DNA of 64,000 nucleotides from Symbiodinium natans (GCA_905221605.1 CAJNDS010000496.1:55001-119000); one strand, 5' to 3'. Positions 27,749 through 38,919 are shown, numbered from the stretch's first letter. Translations and numbers: made by a program. The notes: generated by a model not told the origin, from the sequence alone.

Positions 27749-28090
27749 TTTAGGGTTTAGGGTTTAGGGTTTAGGGTTTAGGGTTTAGGGTTTAGGGTTT
27801 AGGGTTTAGGGTTTAGGGTTGAGGGTTGAGGGTTTAGGGTTTAGGGTTTAGGGTTTAGGGTTTAGGGTTTAGGGTTTAGGGTTTAGGGTTTAGGGTTTAG
27901 GGTTTAGGGTTTAGGGTTTAGGTGTTAGGGTTTAGGGTTTAGGGTTTAGGGTTTAGGGTTTAGGGTTTAGGGTTTAGGGTTTAGGGTTTAGGGTTTAGGG
28001 TTTAGGGTTTAGGGTTTAGGGTTTAGGGTTTAGGGTTTAGGGTTTAGGGTTTAGGGTTTAGGGTTTAGGTTAGAGTTTAGGGTTTAGGGA
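27749..28090 (+). repeat. Longest telomere-type array of the window
   Basis: Nearly 50 TTTAGGG units over about 340 bp with only a few variants (TTGAGGG, GTGTTAGGG). It degrades to AAAAGGG units and then scattered copies up to about 28215. Confidence 0.98.
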
Positions 28091-28395
28091 AAAGGGAAAA
28101 GGGAAAAGGGAAAAGGGTTAGAGTTTAGAGTTTAAAGTTTAGGGTTTATAAGAGACAAGGGTTTAGGCTTAGCGTTTTAAGGTGTAGGGTGCAGGGTTTA
28201 GGGTTGATTTAGCGTTTAGGGGAAAAAGGCTGGGCTCAAGGGGGCATCTTCTTGTGAAATCAATTCGGGATCTAAGCTTGCTCAAGAAAGCATCCCCAAC
28301 ATGAGCCTTCCGAACCACTGAGCCTGAAATCATTCACTTCTTCCTTCCTTGCAAGAAAATGTGAGGATTTGGGGGATTTGATGGGGCCTCCGGGA

Positions 28396-28606
28396 TTACT
28401 GGAGGCTCCGGATCTTTTGGGGCACTTCCTGCGGACCTGGGCTCTTCTTCATGGAGTCGATGAGGCCACCCGTGCTGAAGTAGGCACCCGCGCCCCCAGA
28501 AGCGCCACCTTTGCCACCCGCTTTGCCACCTTGAGCGGCACCCTTGACGCCCTTGGCAACGGCACCGGCCGCGGCAGCCGCGGCGGCAACTGCAGGCGGT
28601 TCAACA
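28396..28606 (-). CDS. Ala/Gly-rich exon, possible C-terminus
   Basis: After a CTGCAG acceptor (near 28607) the frame reads AAAAAAGAVAKGVKGAAQGG, then KAGGKGGASGGAGAYF and GLIDSMKKSPGP, ending at a stop at 28396. Low-complexity tail; its upstream neighbour across the CA-repeat intron is 28721-28853. Confidence 0.5.
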
Positions 28607-28659
28607 GTTGGGGAGGTTCGGTGTTGCAGGCTGGTTTTCTCAGGGCGTTGCTGTCTTGT

Positions 28660-28697
<38 letters not shown>
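28660..28697 (+). repeat. (AC)n microsatellite inside an intron
   Basis: About 18 AC dinucleotides between two exons. Confidence 0.97.
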
Positions 28698-28700
<3 letters not shown>

Positions 28701-28720
28701 AGATGCGTGCACATGCGCGC

Positions 28721-28853
28721 CTGTCTCGTTTTCGGGGAAGAACTCCAGCAAGTCGTTCAAGACTTTCGAAACGCCCGGGTCGTTCCCGTCCCCTCCGAGG
28801 CCGGTCATGTCCAGCACGACCTCCGTCGCCAGTTGCACCAGGCGTTGCTTCAC
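28721..28853 (-). CDS. Helical exon with GC donor
   Basis: Acceptor AGAG (AG at 28854-28855) and donor GCGCGC from 28720. Reads VKQRLVQLATEVVLDMTGLG, then GDGNDPGVSKVLNDLLEFF and PENE. One of the clearer members of the helical exon series. Confidence 0.6.
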
Positions 28854-29012
28854 CTCTCGTGGGAGGCTGCAAGTTGGCTGCTTCCCATATGGCTTTTGTT
28901 TAGTGATCCTTTTTTTTTGGGGGGGGGAGGGGGGGAAGAACAAGTATAAGTGCTTTGGAGTAGGGTATGGCTCGCTTCGGGCGCGCTTCGAATGCTTCTT
29001 CTCCCCCCGCGC

Positions 29013-29336
29013 CTGGGGCTTCAGCCGCTCGATTGCCTCGGTCATGACGCGTTGGGCTTGCGCTTTCAGCATGGCCTTCGCCTGCTCCATCAAGACGCCT
29101 TGCATCTCTTTGCCATCCAAGTGTTTCGTCACCTTGGAGATCTGTTTTCCTGCCTTGTGCAGCTTTGGAAAGCTGTCCAGGTTCTCAATTCTTTTCAGGA
29201 CGTGCTCGTCCACCATCTCGATGATTTTCTCCTGGTCCTCCTCCGTGAGAGGGATGCCAGCGCCGGCCACCTCGTCGCGGATGCTCTCCAGCTTCAGGCG
29301 CAACTTCGTCTTCAGGTCCTCACGAGCTTCCTGCAC
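29013..29336 (-). CDS. 108-codon coiled-coil-like exon
   Basis: Acceptor TGAG (AG at 29337-29338), GC donor from 29012; exactly 324 nt in phase 0. The frame is almost entirely charged helix: VQEAREDLKTKLRLKLESIR, PLTEEDQEKIIEMVDEHVLK, EQAKAMLKAQAQRVMTEAIE. A coiled-coil or amphipathic bundle is likely. No family recognised. Confidence 0.65.
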
Positions 29337-29561
29337 CTCAGCATTCGCTGATAAACTCCGCGTGCATCATGTGATCCTCATGCTCTGACAGCTTGCGCTA
29401 CTCCCACTCCTCGAGCTGCCTAACCTTACTGCAACGCTGACTGATACTACTTGTTGCCACTGGCATTCTGACTTCAACACACCATGATGAAGTTGGCCCC
29501 GCGGTGTGGCGTGGTGTTTTATGCGAGCTCTGTAGAACTTTTTTTGAAGTTTTATGCGCCC

Positions 29562-29648
29562 TTATGACGAGGGGGGGGCCTTCTCCTTCAGCAGGGCCTT
29601 GACCTCCTCCTCGACGGGCTTGAGGTCATCCTTTCCATCCTCGAAGAC
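29562..29648 (-). CDS. Short acidic/Lys exon ending in a stop
   Basis: Acceptor ACAG, then VFEDGKDDLKPVEEEVKALL and KEKAPPSS before TAA; exactly 28 codons plus stop. Could be the last exon of one gene, which would make 29.0-28.4 kb another gene. Confidence 0.5.
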   Translation of the reverse strand, partial: VFEDGKDDLKPVEEEVKALLKEKAPPSS

Positions 29649-29721
29649 CTGTGCTGGGCACGTCGCAGCTGAACTTAGTGCCGAAAGCTCCCCCCACACA
29701 TGATTGACGGCCCCCCAAGAG

Positions 29722-29810
29722 CGCTCCTCTTTGGCCTTTTCGCCCAGCTTGTGTATCTCCTCTTTGAGCTTGCTCATGATGGACACATCGTTCGTGCTGG
29801 TCCCCGTGCT
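29722..29810 (-). CDS. Charged helical exon
   Basis: Frame TNDVSIMSKLKEEIHKLGEK then AKEER. Edges approximate; probably the exon before 29562-29648. Confidence 0.45.
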
Positions 29811-29899
29811 CCTGCGCGCTGTCCGGGCGGCTGCCTGCCGGTCTCAGGGTGCAACGAAGGGTGCGGGGCAATGGAGCAAGGACCATGCTGACGCCACAA

Positions 29900-30840
29900 G
29901 GATGTGCGCGACGTGTCTGGAACACGCAAGCGTTCATATTTAGGCCTTTTGTGAGCATGCCCCCAAAAACACTGTGCATTTTACAGCGATTTGCTCTTGG
30001 GCGCATTCTGCGGCGCAAAGATGTTGGGCGTTGGCAAGATTCCTGTGCAGACACTCTGCTCCTTGGTCTCAAAATGCGCTCTGCCAGAAGTAGCTTGGAC
30101 AGATCGTGACAGATCCACACAAGCATTTTTCAAGCCATAACCCTGAAAAGAGCAGAACACCTCGCAAGAACGACGGTTCCATCAACGACCCTGTCTCTAG
30201 CGGGAAGTGCACACTGCAGTGTTCTGTTTCGATCGTGGAATCACATGCTCATACTGTTGTCAGCTTTCGTGTTGCGATCGCTTATGCTAGCACTTCTCAT
30301 GTGCGAGAGCAGACAACGGAAGCATACGGAAGCTCGATGTTCGCATGCTTGCACACGTTCTGCCTGTTAGGGTGACCTTTGCACCCCATCAGCGACAGCG
30401 TTGCCATGCCCCTCAACAGCACAGGTAGCAAAGGTGATACAAATGTCAAGCCATCTTGCCTTGATGGATTCCAGATTCCTGAGTATGAGATGCAAGCAAG
30501 GTAGTAGAAGCAGTCGTGTATAGGTTCCATGCGCAACCGCAGCTCTACCACCGCAAAGTGTAGCAGCTCGACGCAAAAGGAGGCTGAGACCCTAAACCCT
30601 ACTTGTTCTTCTCTTGTTCTTAACAAGGCTTGGAAGTGTGGCTTCCTGCGCTTTGTTGAGTTGATTGATACAAAAATGCCACCCATTGTCTGTGCAGCTG
30701 GGCTGGGAACGGGAACCCTTTGGCCCAAGCCCCCCCACCCAAAAAGAAAACACACACACACACACACAAAACAAAATATTTATAATAAACTAAGAAAGAA
30801 TGAAGAGCCGAAAGACCCCAAGTTGAGTGAATGGGAATTT
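29900..30840. other. No exon supported
   Basis: Frames on both strands are open in places, but none shows motif or splice support. A short (CA)n lies at about 30751-30768. Confidence 0.4.
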
Positions 30841-30849
30841 TGCCCGAGG

Positions 30850-30968
30850 CGCAGCGTGGGCATCTTTCCTGCGAGGAGATCCCTGGAGACCGCGCGGCCC
30901 TTGCTCTCCCACTTGCCCGCGGCCAGCTCGGAGAGCTCCATCAGAGACTTCTCCGCTGCCACGAAGAC
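30850..30968 (-). CDS. Helical exon
   Basis: Acceptor GGAG (AG at 30969-30970). Reads VFVAAEKSLMELSELAAGKW then ESKGRAVSRDLL. Same charged-helix style as the others; the donor is uncertain. Confidence 0.5.
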
Positions 30969-31384
30969 CTCCAAAGATGGTTAAACCCTAAGCCCTAAGC
31001 CCTAAAGAATTGGGGGGGGCCCTACCATCCCTATTAAGGTGCGCCTGTTAGTATAAGGCATCACATCTCAAGATGTTCTCATGAAGTATACTAGCAGTCC
31101 TTTTTGGGGATTGTTAAGTCTCACTCTGCCTCCTTGTTGCCCCTTTTCACAATATGCTTCTTCGTGACTGCAACACTGAAACCCGCCTCTGGGTGTACGT
31201 GTTGGGGTGTTCCCCCTTAGACTAGCAGCTCCTGAAAAGGGATGTATAGTGTATAGCACCCCCCCCCCTGTTCTATTTCCCGATTAAGGAGCCACAAGCC
31301 TGCGCCTACCCTAAGCCTAAACCCTAAACCCTAAACCCCAAAGGCCCTCAACCCCAAAAAGGCCCTAAACCCCCAAAGGCACTC

Positions 31385-31500
31385 TTTTCGGGGGCCTCAT
31401 CGATGATGGTATCCTTGAGCTCCTCGGCGCTGGCCCCGGCATCTTTCGGGAGCTTGGCGAGGGCCGTGCCCCAGACCGGGGCCTGAGAGCGAGAGCTTCG
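31385..31500 (-). CDS. Helical exon
   Basis: Frame APVWGTALAKLPKDAGASAE then ELKDTIIDEAPEKSA, next to a CCCTAAA tract at 31305-31380. Function unknown. Confidence 0.45.
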
Positions 31501-31981
31501 GAACTTCGGAAGGCAGAGGGGGTTACCTACTACTACTCTTTGCTTAGGAGTACCCCCTCCCCAAAAAAGAAGATTGACCCCAAAGGTCCCTTCTAAGGGA
31601 GGATACTTTTTGTTCGTTTTCTTTTGGGGGGTGGCTCTTAAGCAAGTAGCTTATGAATGTTAAGGGAGCAATGAGGAGCTTGCCTCCGCAAGTGTGGATC
31701 TCGCCTCCGAGAGAAACATCCGACCTGAGCGGTCGCCAACCCCTTGGAAATATTTTACTCTGGGTTTTGTAAGAGCACCCGAAAATTTTGGAGATCCGGG
31801 CTTGTGGGAACCCAGAAAAGGGCCTCTTTAAACGAAGAGAGCCGCTGATGAGACGTGACACATGAACAGATGGCACATCACCTACTCAAGATGTGCTAAG
31901 GTAATGAAAAGCGGAGACTCCTCGCAAGAGCTTGCCGCATACTTCCGAAACAAAACCCTAAACCTCCAACCCTACACCGCG

Positions 31982-32110
31982 TAACTCAATGCAGGCAGAA
32001 CTCCAGAATCCTGAATGAGGTCCGTGACCATCTGGGTCGTCTTGGTCAGCAGGGGCTCCACGATGAAATCTTGCGTGAGCCTTACGGGCATGCAAATTTG
32101 AACTCCATGC
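31982..32110 (-). CDS. Helical exon, possibly terminal
   Basis: Frame VRLTQDFIVEPLLTKTTQMV then TDLIQDSGVLPALSYAV and a stop at 31972. The upstream extent is unclear. Confidence 0.4.
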
Positions 32111-32199
32111 AGTCTCTGCTGCAACTGTTTGAGCTGCCCTTGTCGGGCTGGCATGTTGCACAGCCTGCGCAGCTGTGACCCATTTTGGCCCGGTGCACT

Positions 32200-32940
32200 T
32201 GTCAGCATGGCTTGGAGAACAGACATGCACGGTGAAGCATGGGGGGATGATGTGTCGAGGAGTATGGATTTCTTCGGATGCCTCCGGGTTGTCATTGGCT
32301 CTTCTTTGTGCATCGGCTGGCCATCTTCTTGTTCGCACGACGCAGCATCCTGTTCTCCCCCACCAAGCTGGCCCACCTTGGACCTAGCTCGGCCAGGCTT
32401 CTCTCACCGCTACTTCTTGCTTCTGGAGCTGAAATCGATTCCTTCGATCTGCTGCCTGATCTTGCCATTTCGAACCACTGTGCTGCTAGAGCCAGCCTTT
32501 GCCCCCCTTACGTGGCATGGAGCCGGGTTAGACTGGGGATCTGCCTCTGCCCCAGTAGCCTGACATCATCCCCCTTGCAGACGCGAATCGTCGTTGCATT
32601 CGTGTCGGAACACCCAATGAGGGCATGGAAGACATTCGTGGAGCCGCAAGTGTGCGGTGTGCTACGTGCGCTGAGAGGGCATGCACCACGGGCCGTCCCC
32701 TTCTCCCAATTTCACAGACTTTTGCACAGAACAACGGATCTGCGCTGAGCTTCGGGCTTTAAGGCCATCTCCTGCGATTTTGAGTTGAGGGTCCCAGGGC
32801 TTCTAAGAGTTTGAAGGGGACTTCGAAGGTTGGTTCCGGGGTCTCGGGGCGTAGGGTTTCGGGGGGGTTTTGGGGGGTTTGGAAGGAAGGGGACAGGTCA
32901 GGAGGCCTACTTGGAGGTTCGTGAGCAAAGTCGGGCAAGG
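32200..32940. other. No exon supported
   Basis: Open frames on the plus strand have no motif, and no consistent splice signals were found. Confidence 0.35.
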
Positions 32941-33009
32941 TGAAAAGTACTAAGGGTTTAGGTAGGGCTTAGGGTTTAAGGTTTGAAGTTTAGGGTTTAG
33001 GTGCTATAC

Positions 33010-33470
33010 CTCAATCCGGCTTGTAGTCAAAGCGGGTGGTTGCCCACCACTGCCCACCATATGTAACTGGTTGTTTACGTATAGCCGCGGTACCTTTGCA
33101 TCCTTGAACCACACTGTGGGGAAACCACGGAGCAACAAGTGTGTTCTTGTCTCCTTCGCGGCATCCTTCAGATCAGCGAGCTTTTGCAGGTCTATTTTCC
33201 ACGCCTTGCGGCTCACAGAGATATTGGCAACACCGCTTCGGCAGGGATGGCTTGAAAACCACATGAAATCTTGAACCCAGCAGCACAAGGCAACGAAGAC
33301 AGCCACAGCACAAGAAAAAAAAAAAAAACAACGTGACCGCAATTGCAATCACAGGACCCCGCCTCCATGAAGTTTGTTTGAAACTGTTGTGATCTCGCTT
33401 CCATCTTCTGGCTCACCGTGGCCTTCGTTTCGCTGATGAAGGCTTTCAATACCTGGGTAGAGTGCTGAAG
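33010..33470 (-). CDS. Candidate exon(s) with a hydrophobic stretch
   Basis: Two frames: TQVLKAFISETKATVSQKME at about 33385-33465, and a later one with KLADLKDAAKETRTHLLL near 33125-33200. Between them a hydrophobic run follows an A-rich tract (33307-33330). Probably separate exons; boundaries unresolved. Confidence 0.35.
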
Positions 33471-33670
33471 CACCAGGGGCTTTGATGTTGACGGGTTTAG
33501 GCCATTGGGTCACCCTATATTACCTGCGAACACACAGCACGGGCCGGCGCCACAACCAAGTGGAGGCGCCAGAGTTTCAAAAGCTCGATGCAGGCAAGGG
33601 CTTCACATACTTGTGCCAGGGCGGTCTTGCTTACAAAGCAACTGCCTACATCCTTTTTGGGGTTCTTTCT

Positions 33671-33739
33671 CTGCTGGACGGCCATTTTCCCCAGCTTCGC
33701 GAAATGGCCGGTGTGAGTGGACAGCGCCTTCTTCGCTTC
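33671..33739 (-). CDS. 23-codon Lys-rich exon
   Basis: Acceptor TGCAG (AG at 33740-33741). Reads EAKKALSTHTGHFAKLGKMA then VQQ. Short but with a good acceptor. Confidence 0.45.
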
Positions 33740-34431
33740 CTGCAGGGGTCTCTCTGCCTAGGCCCCAAGTTCACGCGCTAAGGGAAGCCCGCGAAAAGCT
33801 GTTCCCGGATCCCTGTGGACCACCCCCAGTTGATGTCAGAGTCAGACCACCCCGCGACAATCTCACCAGCAACGAAGGCAGCTCAAAAACTGTACAAAAA
33901 ACAACCACGCAATGCTTCTTTGCCTTAATGAGTGAGATGCTCTCCGCACCCGAACCCAGCACTCGAAACACAATCCGTCAAACCCTAAGCATTTGCAGCA
34001 TTTCACTGCATCAGCACGTCCTGCCCCATCTTCTTGATCTTGGCCCACATTTTTGAGGTGCGATGCTTTGGGACCGGCGGAAACTCCACCTCCACATCCT
34101 GGAGACGGGACGGGTGGGGGCTGGAGAGGGCCATTAGATGCTTTAGGATGCGAGTTCTTCTTCGGAGTTTATGAAGTTCAGAGCTTCGAGGACTTTAACC
34201 CCCAACTTCCAACTAATTCTTCCATGAAAAGGAACTGTACACACTTCAAGAGGCCGCGCACATGCAGGCAATGCCTGCATGGGACCCAAAGCATCCCAAG
34301 GTAGCCCGCGCGGGAAGTTCTCTACATAGAGGTTTAGGAAACTCTCTGCTTCCAGGTCAATACTACTATGGGTCTTACTGTAACTCTGCACTGCACCGCC
34401 GAGACGGCAGCGGTATCGGTGTTGGTGCATC

Positions 34432-34561
34432 CTGACACGTTCAGAGGATCGCATCGCTGTGCCTCGAACTCCTTGATCTCAATGATGATCTTGTTGGCGA
34501 CATTCTGCAGCTGGTTCCTCGTGAAGTCCTTCACGATCTTGGCGACTTTGTCCACGAGACC
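34432..34561 (-). CDS. Amphipathic-helix exon with Cys pair
   Basis: Acceptor GCGCAG (AG at 34562-34563). Reads GLVDKVAKIVKDFTRNQLQN then VANKIIIEIKEFEAQRCDPL and NVS. The candidate donor is GATGCA (GA type), or the exon runs on into SGCTNTDTAAVSA. Confidence 0.55.
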
Positions 34562-34861
34562 CTGCGCGAAACCCCCAGATAAGGGAAGGGACAGGTCCCA
34601 TAGGTAGAAGCAAAAACTTGGGGGTGAGGGCCTGGGACGAAAGCTAGTTAAGATACCCCCACGGAAGAGCTTCCGACGCAGAAGGACAAGCACACGCAAA
34701 GGCAGCAGGTCGTGTCACCTTTTTTCTGGCGCAGGTGCCAATATTGACGTGGCATTCCTTCTGGCAATGTGTTGGTGTGTTGCTTTGCTCTGCGGTGTTT
34801 TAGCATCTTCCGGAGGGCTCTTTTTTGAAACGCATGACACCACAACAGATGTTGCACTTAC

Positions 34862-34937
34862 CAGGGGAACCTGTCCAATCCAGCTTTGAGGGACGCCTGA
34901 CTCAAGTCAACATCAGGGCTTCTGAGTCTTTTCTTAG
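34862..34937 (-). CDS. Duplicated exon, copy B (GT donor)
   Basis: Reads LRSPDVDLSQASLKAGLDRF then PW and ends at GTAAGT, a textbook donor. Copy A lies exactly 150 bp upstream in the coding sense at 35012-35098. Confidence 0.55.
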
Positions 34938-35011
34938 GGGGCTTTTCTGTTAGCATCTTCCGGAGGGCTCTTTTTTGAAGCGCATGACACCACGACAGAT
35001 GTTGCACTCGC

Positions 35012-35098
35012 CAGGCGAAGTCTGAAGTCTGTCCAATCCAGCTTTGAGGGACGCCAGACTCAAATCAACATCAAGGTTTCTGAGTCTTTTCTTGGGGG
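35012..35098 (-). CDS. Duplicated exon, copy A (GC donor)
   Basis: Reads LRNLDVDLSLASLKAGLDRL then QTSPG and ends at GCGAGT, the GC-type equivalent of copy B's GTAAGT. If the donor is skipped the frame continues through GECNICRGVMRF to a stop. Confidence 0.55.
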
Positions 35099-35319
35099 AC
35101 TTGGGGGGCTTTTCTAGGGCCTGGGATCCACAGAAAACGGCGTTCATTTGCACCCAATATACGAAAGAAATGAACGCCAGCCCGTTTCCCCAAAACCTGT
35201 GTTCGCCACCCGGAAACCGACCGGGTTTGCTGCGTTTCGTGGCGGAGCCTCCGGGGGCCCTGTATACCCTTCAGGTTGTAAGCTTCGCTTAGGTAAGATA
35301 CTCCGCTAGCTCCTCAGGG

Positions 35320-35525
35320 GCTAGCTTTCGTGACATTCTCCTCTACCCGAGCGCTGGCCAAAGGCAGAAAGTGCAGACCAACCCCAGCCACAGCGACGGT
35401 GCATGCATGTGCATGCCCAACCTCGCCATGCTCGAAGGAAGACTTGAGGGTGCCGACGGCGTCCTTGAAGCCATCTCCCGCTTCAGCACGAACAGTCTTG
35501 TACACCTCCGAGATGTCCGAAGGCG
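35320..35525 (-). CDS. Candidate exon with helical and hydrophobic parts
   Basis: Frame DISEVYKTVRAEAGDGFKDA, VGTLKSSFEHGEVGHAHA, then CTVAVAGVGLHFLPL. Internal splice sites are possible. Confidence 0.45.
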
Positions 35526-36145
35526 GCATCACCTCACAAGACACAATTTCGCGGGCTTCGCAGGCGGGAACGTACGCCAAGAGGCCGAAACACGAGGCTG
35601 AAGGCATATGCTTTGCATGCTTTGACAGCACCATGGCTGGCTGCCTGGTCGAGAATCAAGTCGAAATCGATGGCATCCAAGGGATCGACGAAGAAGCTGC
35701 GGACCTGGGGTCGAAGCCAACATACAATCTGCCCCCTCTTCGGCCCAATTTTGAGCCCCCAAATATTGGGGCTGACCCTTATACACCTCTAACAGCGTTT
35801 GACAGCGCTGCGCACTTCCGAGGCCCTCCCATGCTCTCCCACATTCGCCCACCACCCGTGCTACACGATCTCAAGAGCGTCATCCTGCCAGGTGCAGGAC
35901 CGGGGCTCAATCTGGGCATCCCCCCAAATAGAGGAATTCGAGCGCCAAGGGGCCGTATCCAGCTTTTGCTGGGAGTCCGACCTGAAGAGACCCGCGCGAG
36001 TGGGGTTTCAGAGGAGCCTTTTTTACAAGAGAGGAGCTCTTCGTGTGCGTGTGTGTGGTGCGTGTGCGTGTGTTGTGAAGTTGTGGTGAAGTAAGGTGTG
36101 AACTCCGAACTTCGCTCTTGCAGCGCTTCTCTGAAGGAGCCTCCT

Positions 36146-36240
36146 GAACCCTAAACCCTAAACCCTAAACCCTAAACCCTAAACCCTTCACCTTCAACCC
36201 TAAACCGTAAACCCTAAACCCTAAACCCCAAACCCAAATC
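36146..36240 (-). repeat. CCCTAAA-oriented telomere-type array
   Basis: About ten CCCTAAA units on the plus strand; ends just below the donor of the exon at 36258-36340. A TTTAGGG-oriented array lies on the exon's other side. Confidence 0.9.
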
Positions 36241-36257
36241 CTTCTTGAGGCCCGCAC

Positions 36258-36340
36258 CTGTGCCCCTCGATCTCACCCACCAGCTTCAGCTCCGCGAGCT
36301 CGGTGCCCTTGTCTACGGCCATCTCTAAGGCCAGCTTCAC
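36258..36340 (-). CDS. 83-nt helical exon between opposed telomere-type arrays
   Basis: Acceptor TGCAG (AG at 36341-36342) and donor GTGCGG from 36257. Reads VKLALEMAVDKGTELAELKL then VGEIEGH. Clear signals at both ends. Confidence 0.65.
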
Positions 36341-36354
36341 CTGCAAACTGTGAG

Positions 36355-36500
36355 GGCTTAGGGTTTAGGGTTGGGGGTTTAGGGGTTTAGGGTTGGGGGT
36401 TAGGGTTTAGGGGTTAGGGTTTAGGGTTTAGGGTTTAGGGTTTAGGGTTTAGGGTTTAGGGTTTAGGGTTTAGGGTTTAGGGTTTTGGGTTTAGGGGGGA
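36355..36500 (+). repeat. Telomere-type array
   Basis: About 18 TTTAGGG/TTGGGGG/TTAGGG units. Confidence 0.95.
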
Positions 36501-36902
36501 TCTTTTGCGGGGCTTCAGGATTGGTGTCAGGACAGGTGCAGGACCAGCTACCATCCAACAAATAGCTCCTTGGCTCCTTAGAAGCATGAACCATCAAACG
36601 TCTTAAGCCCTAACATCCTCACATTAGGCACAAAGCCTTCACGAAAACAGGGAAGGAAACGAACCTCCGCAACCCAATATTTCAGCGTCACCCCCCACTG
36701 AGGCCGGATGATTGCAGACGCGACGCCATCTCATGCAAGCCAAACTTGAGCATGACGGTCGATCCGCCCCGTATCTTTGGCATGAGCACCTAGCGGGATT
36801 GTCGGTCTCCAGCCCTCGATGCCCCAAACACAACTCCCAAAAAAACTCCCAACAACTGCTCATGTTGATGATATGCCTGGCTCTCTCGTCCATCATGGGC
36901 GA

Positions 36903-36946
36903 ACCCTAAACCCTAAACCCTAAACCCTAAGCCCTAAGCCCTAAAT
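36903..36946 (-). repeat. CCCTAAA-oriented telomere-type tract
   Basis: Six CCCTAAA/CCCTAAG units. Confidence 0.9.
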
Positions 36947-36990
36947 GCTGCAAGAGGAATAGCAGATGTCCAAGGCTCATCTGCATCTAC

Positions 36991-37044
36991 GCAGGGGATG
37001 AGCTCCAACAAGTCCTTCAGCCAGTCCATGATCTTGCCAGGCAC
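36991..37044 (-). CDS. 18-codon helical exon
   Basis: Acceptor GCCAG (AG at 37045-37046), donor GTAGAT from 36990. Reads VPGKIMDWLKDLLELIPC, exactly 54 nt, phase 0. CCCTAAA tracts lie on both sides (36903-36946, 37097-37137). Confidence 0.6.
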
Positions 37045-37096
37045 CTGGCTCTCCGGGCTTTGCTGTTGGACCACTGGTCCTTCCAACCGACAAACA

Positions 37097-37137
37097 GCCC
37101 TAAACCCTAAACCCTAAACCCTAAACCCTAAACCCTA
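37097..37137 (-). repeat. CCCTAAA-oriented telomere-type tract
   Basis: Six perfect CCCTAAA units. Confidence 0.95.
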
Positions 37138-37139
37138 AT

Positions 37140-38220
37140 AACAACACAACTACTCCGAAAGCTCGCTGCGCCACTTTGGGGCGTTTTCGGGTTCTGACAC
37201 AAATTGCCCAGCTGCCTTACTAAGAAACCCAATAAGCCCAAAAAGGCTAAAGATCTAAAGTTATAGTAAAGTACCACAAAGTGTGCTTCATTGTAGTCTC
37301 TTGCGTCTGCGGTCTTCGTATGTGGTGCTGTCCCATGTGGTTGGCTCTCTATTGGGTTGAAGCGGCGACCATGTTGGAGCAACGACAACAACAAACTCAT
37401 GCCTGCTGCGAGACGAAACTTGGGTGGATATGCTTTGAACCTCTTCATTATCAAGACAAGAGAGGCTTTCCTACGAACATACACAGAGTAAATCCAGAAA
37501 TACAAGCTATTCTTATCAAAAAACTATCGATAAATATCGGTTTCCGTCCTAAGAATAAATATAGCGACGACAGAATTTGTCCTGTGGAAATATAGAGAAA
37601 ACCGAGGTTTTCCTGCAACAGAGAAGTCAGAGGTTTTCTTAGTGAAATGTAGAGAATTTTCGAGGTTTCCTATTCAAACGTAGACTTCAATTGCTCGGGG
37701 CACAAAAGGTAACAACAAAAGGACAAAGCGCGGGGGCAACCCTTCAGAGTGACCCCTCGAGGCGCGGCGGCAAGGTTCCGGATGTAAAGGCATCGTGAAA
37801 GGCCGCGTCAAGACTTGCAGCGCCTGTGTAACTGCACAAATACCAGCCGGAGACAAGGTTGTGTTTGTGTGTTGAGCTCGGAGAACTCGGCAACCTTTTT
37901 CTTGTTGTTGTCAATGTTGCCATTGTTGCTGCTGCTGGTGGTGTTGCTCATGCACCTGCACCCACACCTCAGTCCTTGTCCGTTCTGGTCGTGGCGGGTT
38001 GTGGGTGCCAGCCCCACTCGATTGAGAGTTTCAGGTGTAAGGCCGTAGTCACTGATGGCACGCGGAATCAGCCTTAACTCGTATGAAGCAGGGGAACGAG
38101 CCCGTTGTGAAAACAGCGTTGTCGGATTCGTCTGGTGGCAACAGGGCAAGCCTGGCCTCACTGATAAATTTCATGGCCTCGCTGCCAAAGCTCTGAACCT
38201 TGGCGACTTATCGCTTGCCT
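37140..38220. other. Intron-like stretch, no exon supported
   Basis: AT-rich in 37240-37670. Frames in 37800-38160 have no motif. Confidence 0.35.
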
Positions 38221-38227
38221 TTGCCAG

Positions 38228-38257
38228 CTCTCCCTCTCTCCCTCTCTCCCTCTCTCC

Positions 38258-38336
<79 letters not shown>
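38228..38336 (+). repeat. (CT)n microsatellite with CCTCTCTC lead-in
   Basis: CCCTCTCT units followed by pure CT, about 110 bp. The Leu/Ser and Glu/Arg frames here are repeat artefacts. Confidence 0.97.
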
Positions 38337-38339
<3 letters not shown>

Positions 38340-38554
38340 TCTCATGTGGCAGCAGCATACGCGGCGAGTGGCAGTCGTCTTGAGCTCACCGAGCTTCGCT
38401 GTCCCCGCCTGCAATGTGCAGAAGGCTCCAGCAGTGCTCATCGGAACTTTAATGGACATGCTACCCCCACCCCAAAGGTCCGTGCAATGTTGTGTTTGCA
38501 CATTAGCACAGTTTTTGAGGGGGGGCAGGGGGGGAGCTGTTCAGGCCGGGTCAG

Positions 38555-38735
38555 AATTTTCGGGCAAGAGTGTCCAAGACAAGCTGGCAAGGACTGAAGA
38601 TCCTGCCAGAAACCTTTGCCAAGGAATCGTATATCTTCAACGCCTGGATGCTGACACGCTTGGAAAATCGTCCACCGCCTTCGTGGAGCTGAGAGACGAA
38701 GGCAACTTTTGCGCCACTCAAAGCACGAAAGAAAG
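38555..38735 (-). CDS. Candidate exon, strand uncertain
   Basis: The minus frame includes AKVAFVSQLHEGGGRFSKRV then SIQALKIYDSLAKVSGRIF. A plus frame is also open; the minus strand is preferred because the neighbours are on it. Confidence 0.35.
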
Positions 38736-38867
38736 AGTAGCAACAGTAACGATTCCACAATGACGGCTTGCAACGGCAGCAGACTCGCCATGACAAGCTA
38801 TGTAGGAGGAGCAGTGAACACAACTCGAAGAACAGTCGTATGGTCTGCTGGCAACCCGAAACCCCGA

Positions 38868-38919
38868 ACACCCTAAACCCTGACCCTAAACCCTAAACCC
38901 GAAACCCTAAACCCTAAAC
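38868..38919 (-). repeat. Telomere-type tract starting at a splice donor
   Basis: CCCTAAA-type units; in the coding sense the first unit GTTTAGGG supplies the GT donor of the exon at 38920-39033. Confidence 0.85.

Larger units (their letters stand above)
34800..35105 (-). repeat. 150-bp tandem duplication carrying an exon
   Basis: Both copies share CATCTTCCGGAGGGCTC, CGCATGACACCAC and CCAATCCAGCTTTGAGGGA blocks at 150-bp spacing with scattered substitutions. Confidence 0.85.

Noticed and set aside
27749-28090. A chromosome end
   Set aside because: The array is internal: exons and other sequence continue on both sides and many other arrays lie in both orientations.
28369-29388. 339-aa plus-strand ORF
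   Set aside because: It covers the CA repeat and is the complement of three well-supported minus-strand helical exons.
38055-38597. Plus-strand ORF with Ser/Leu run
   Set aside because: Spans a CT microsatellite; no splice or motif support.
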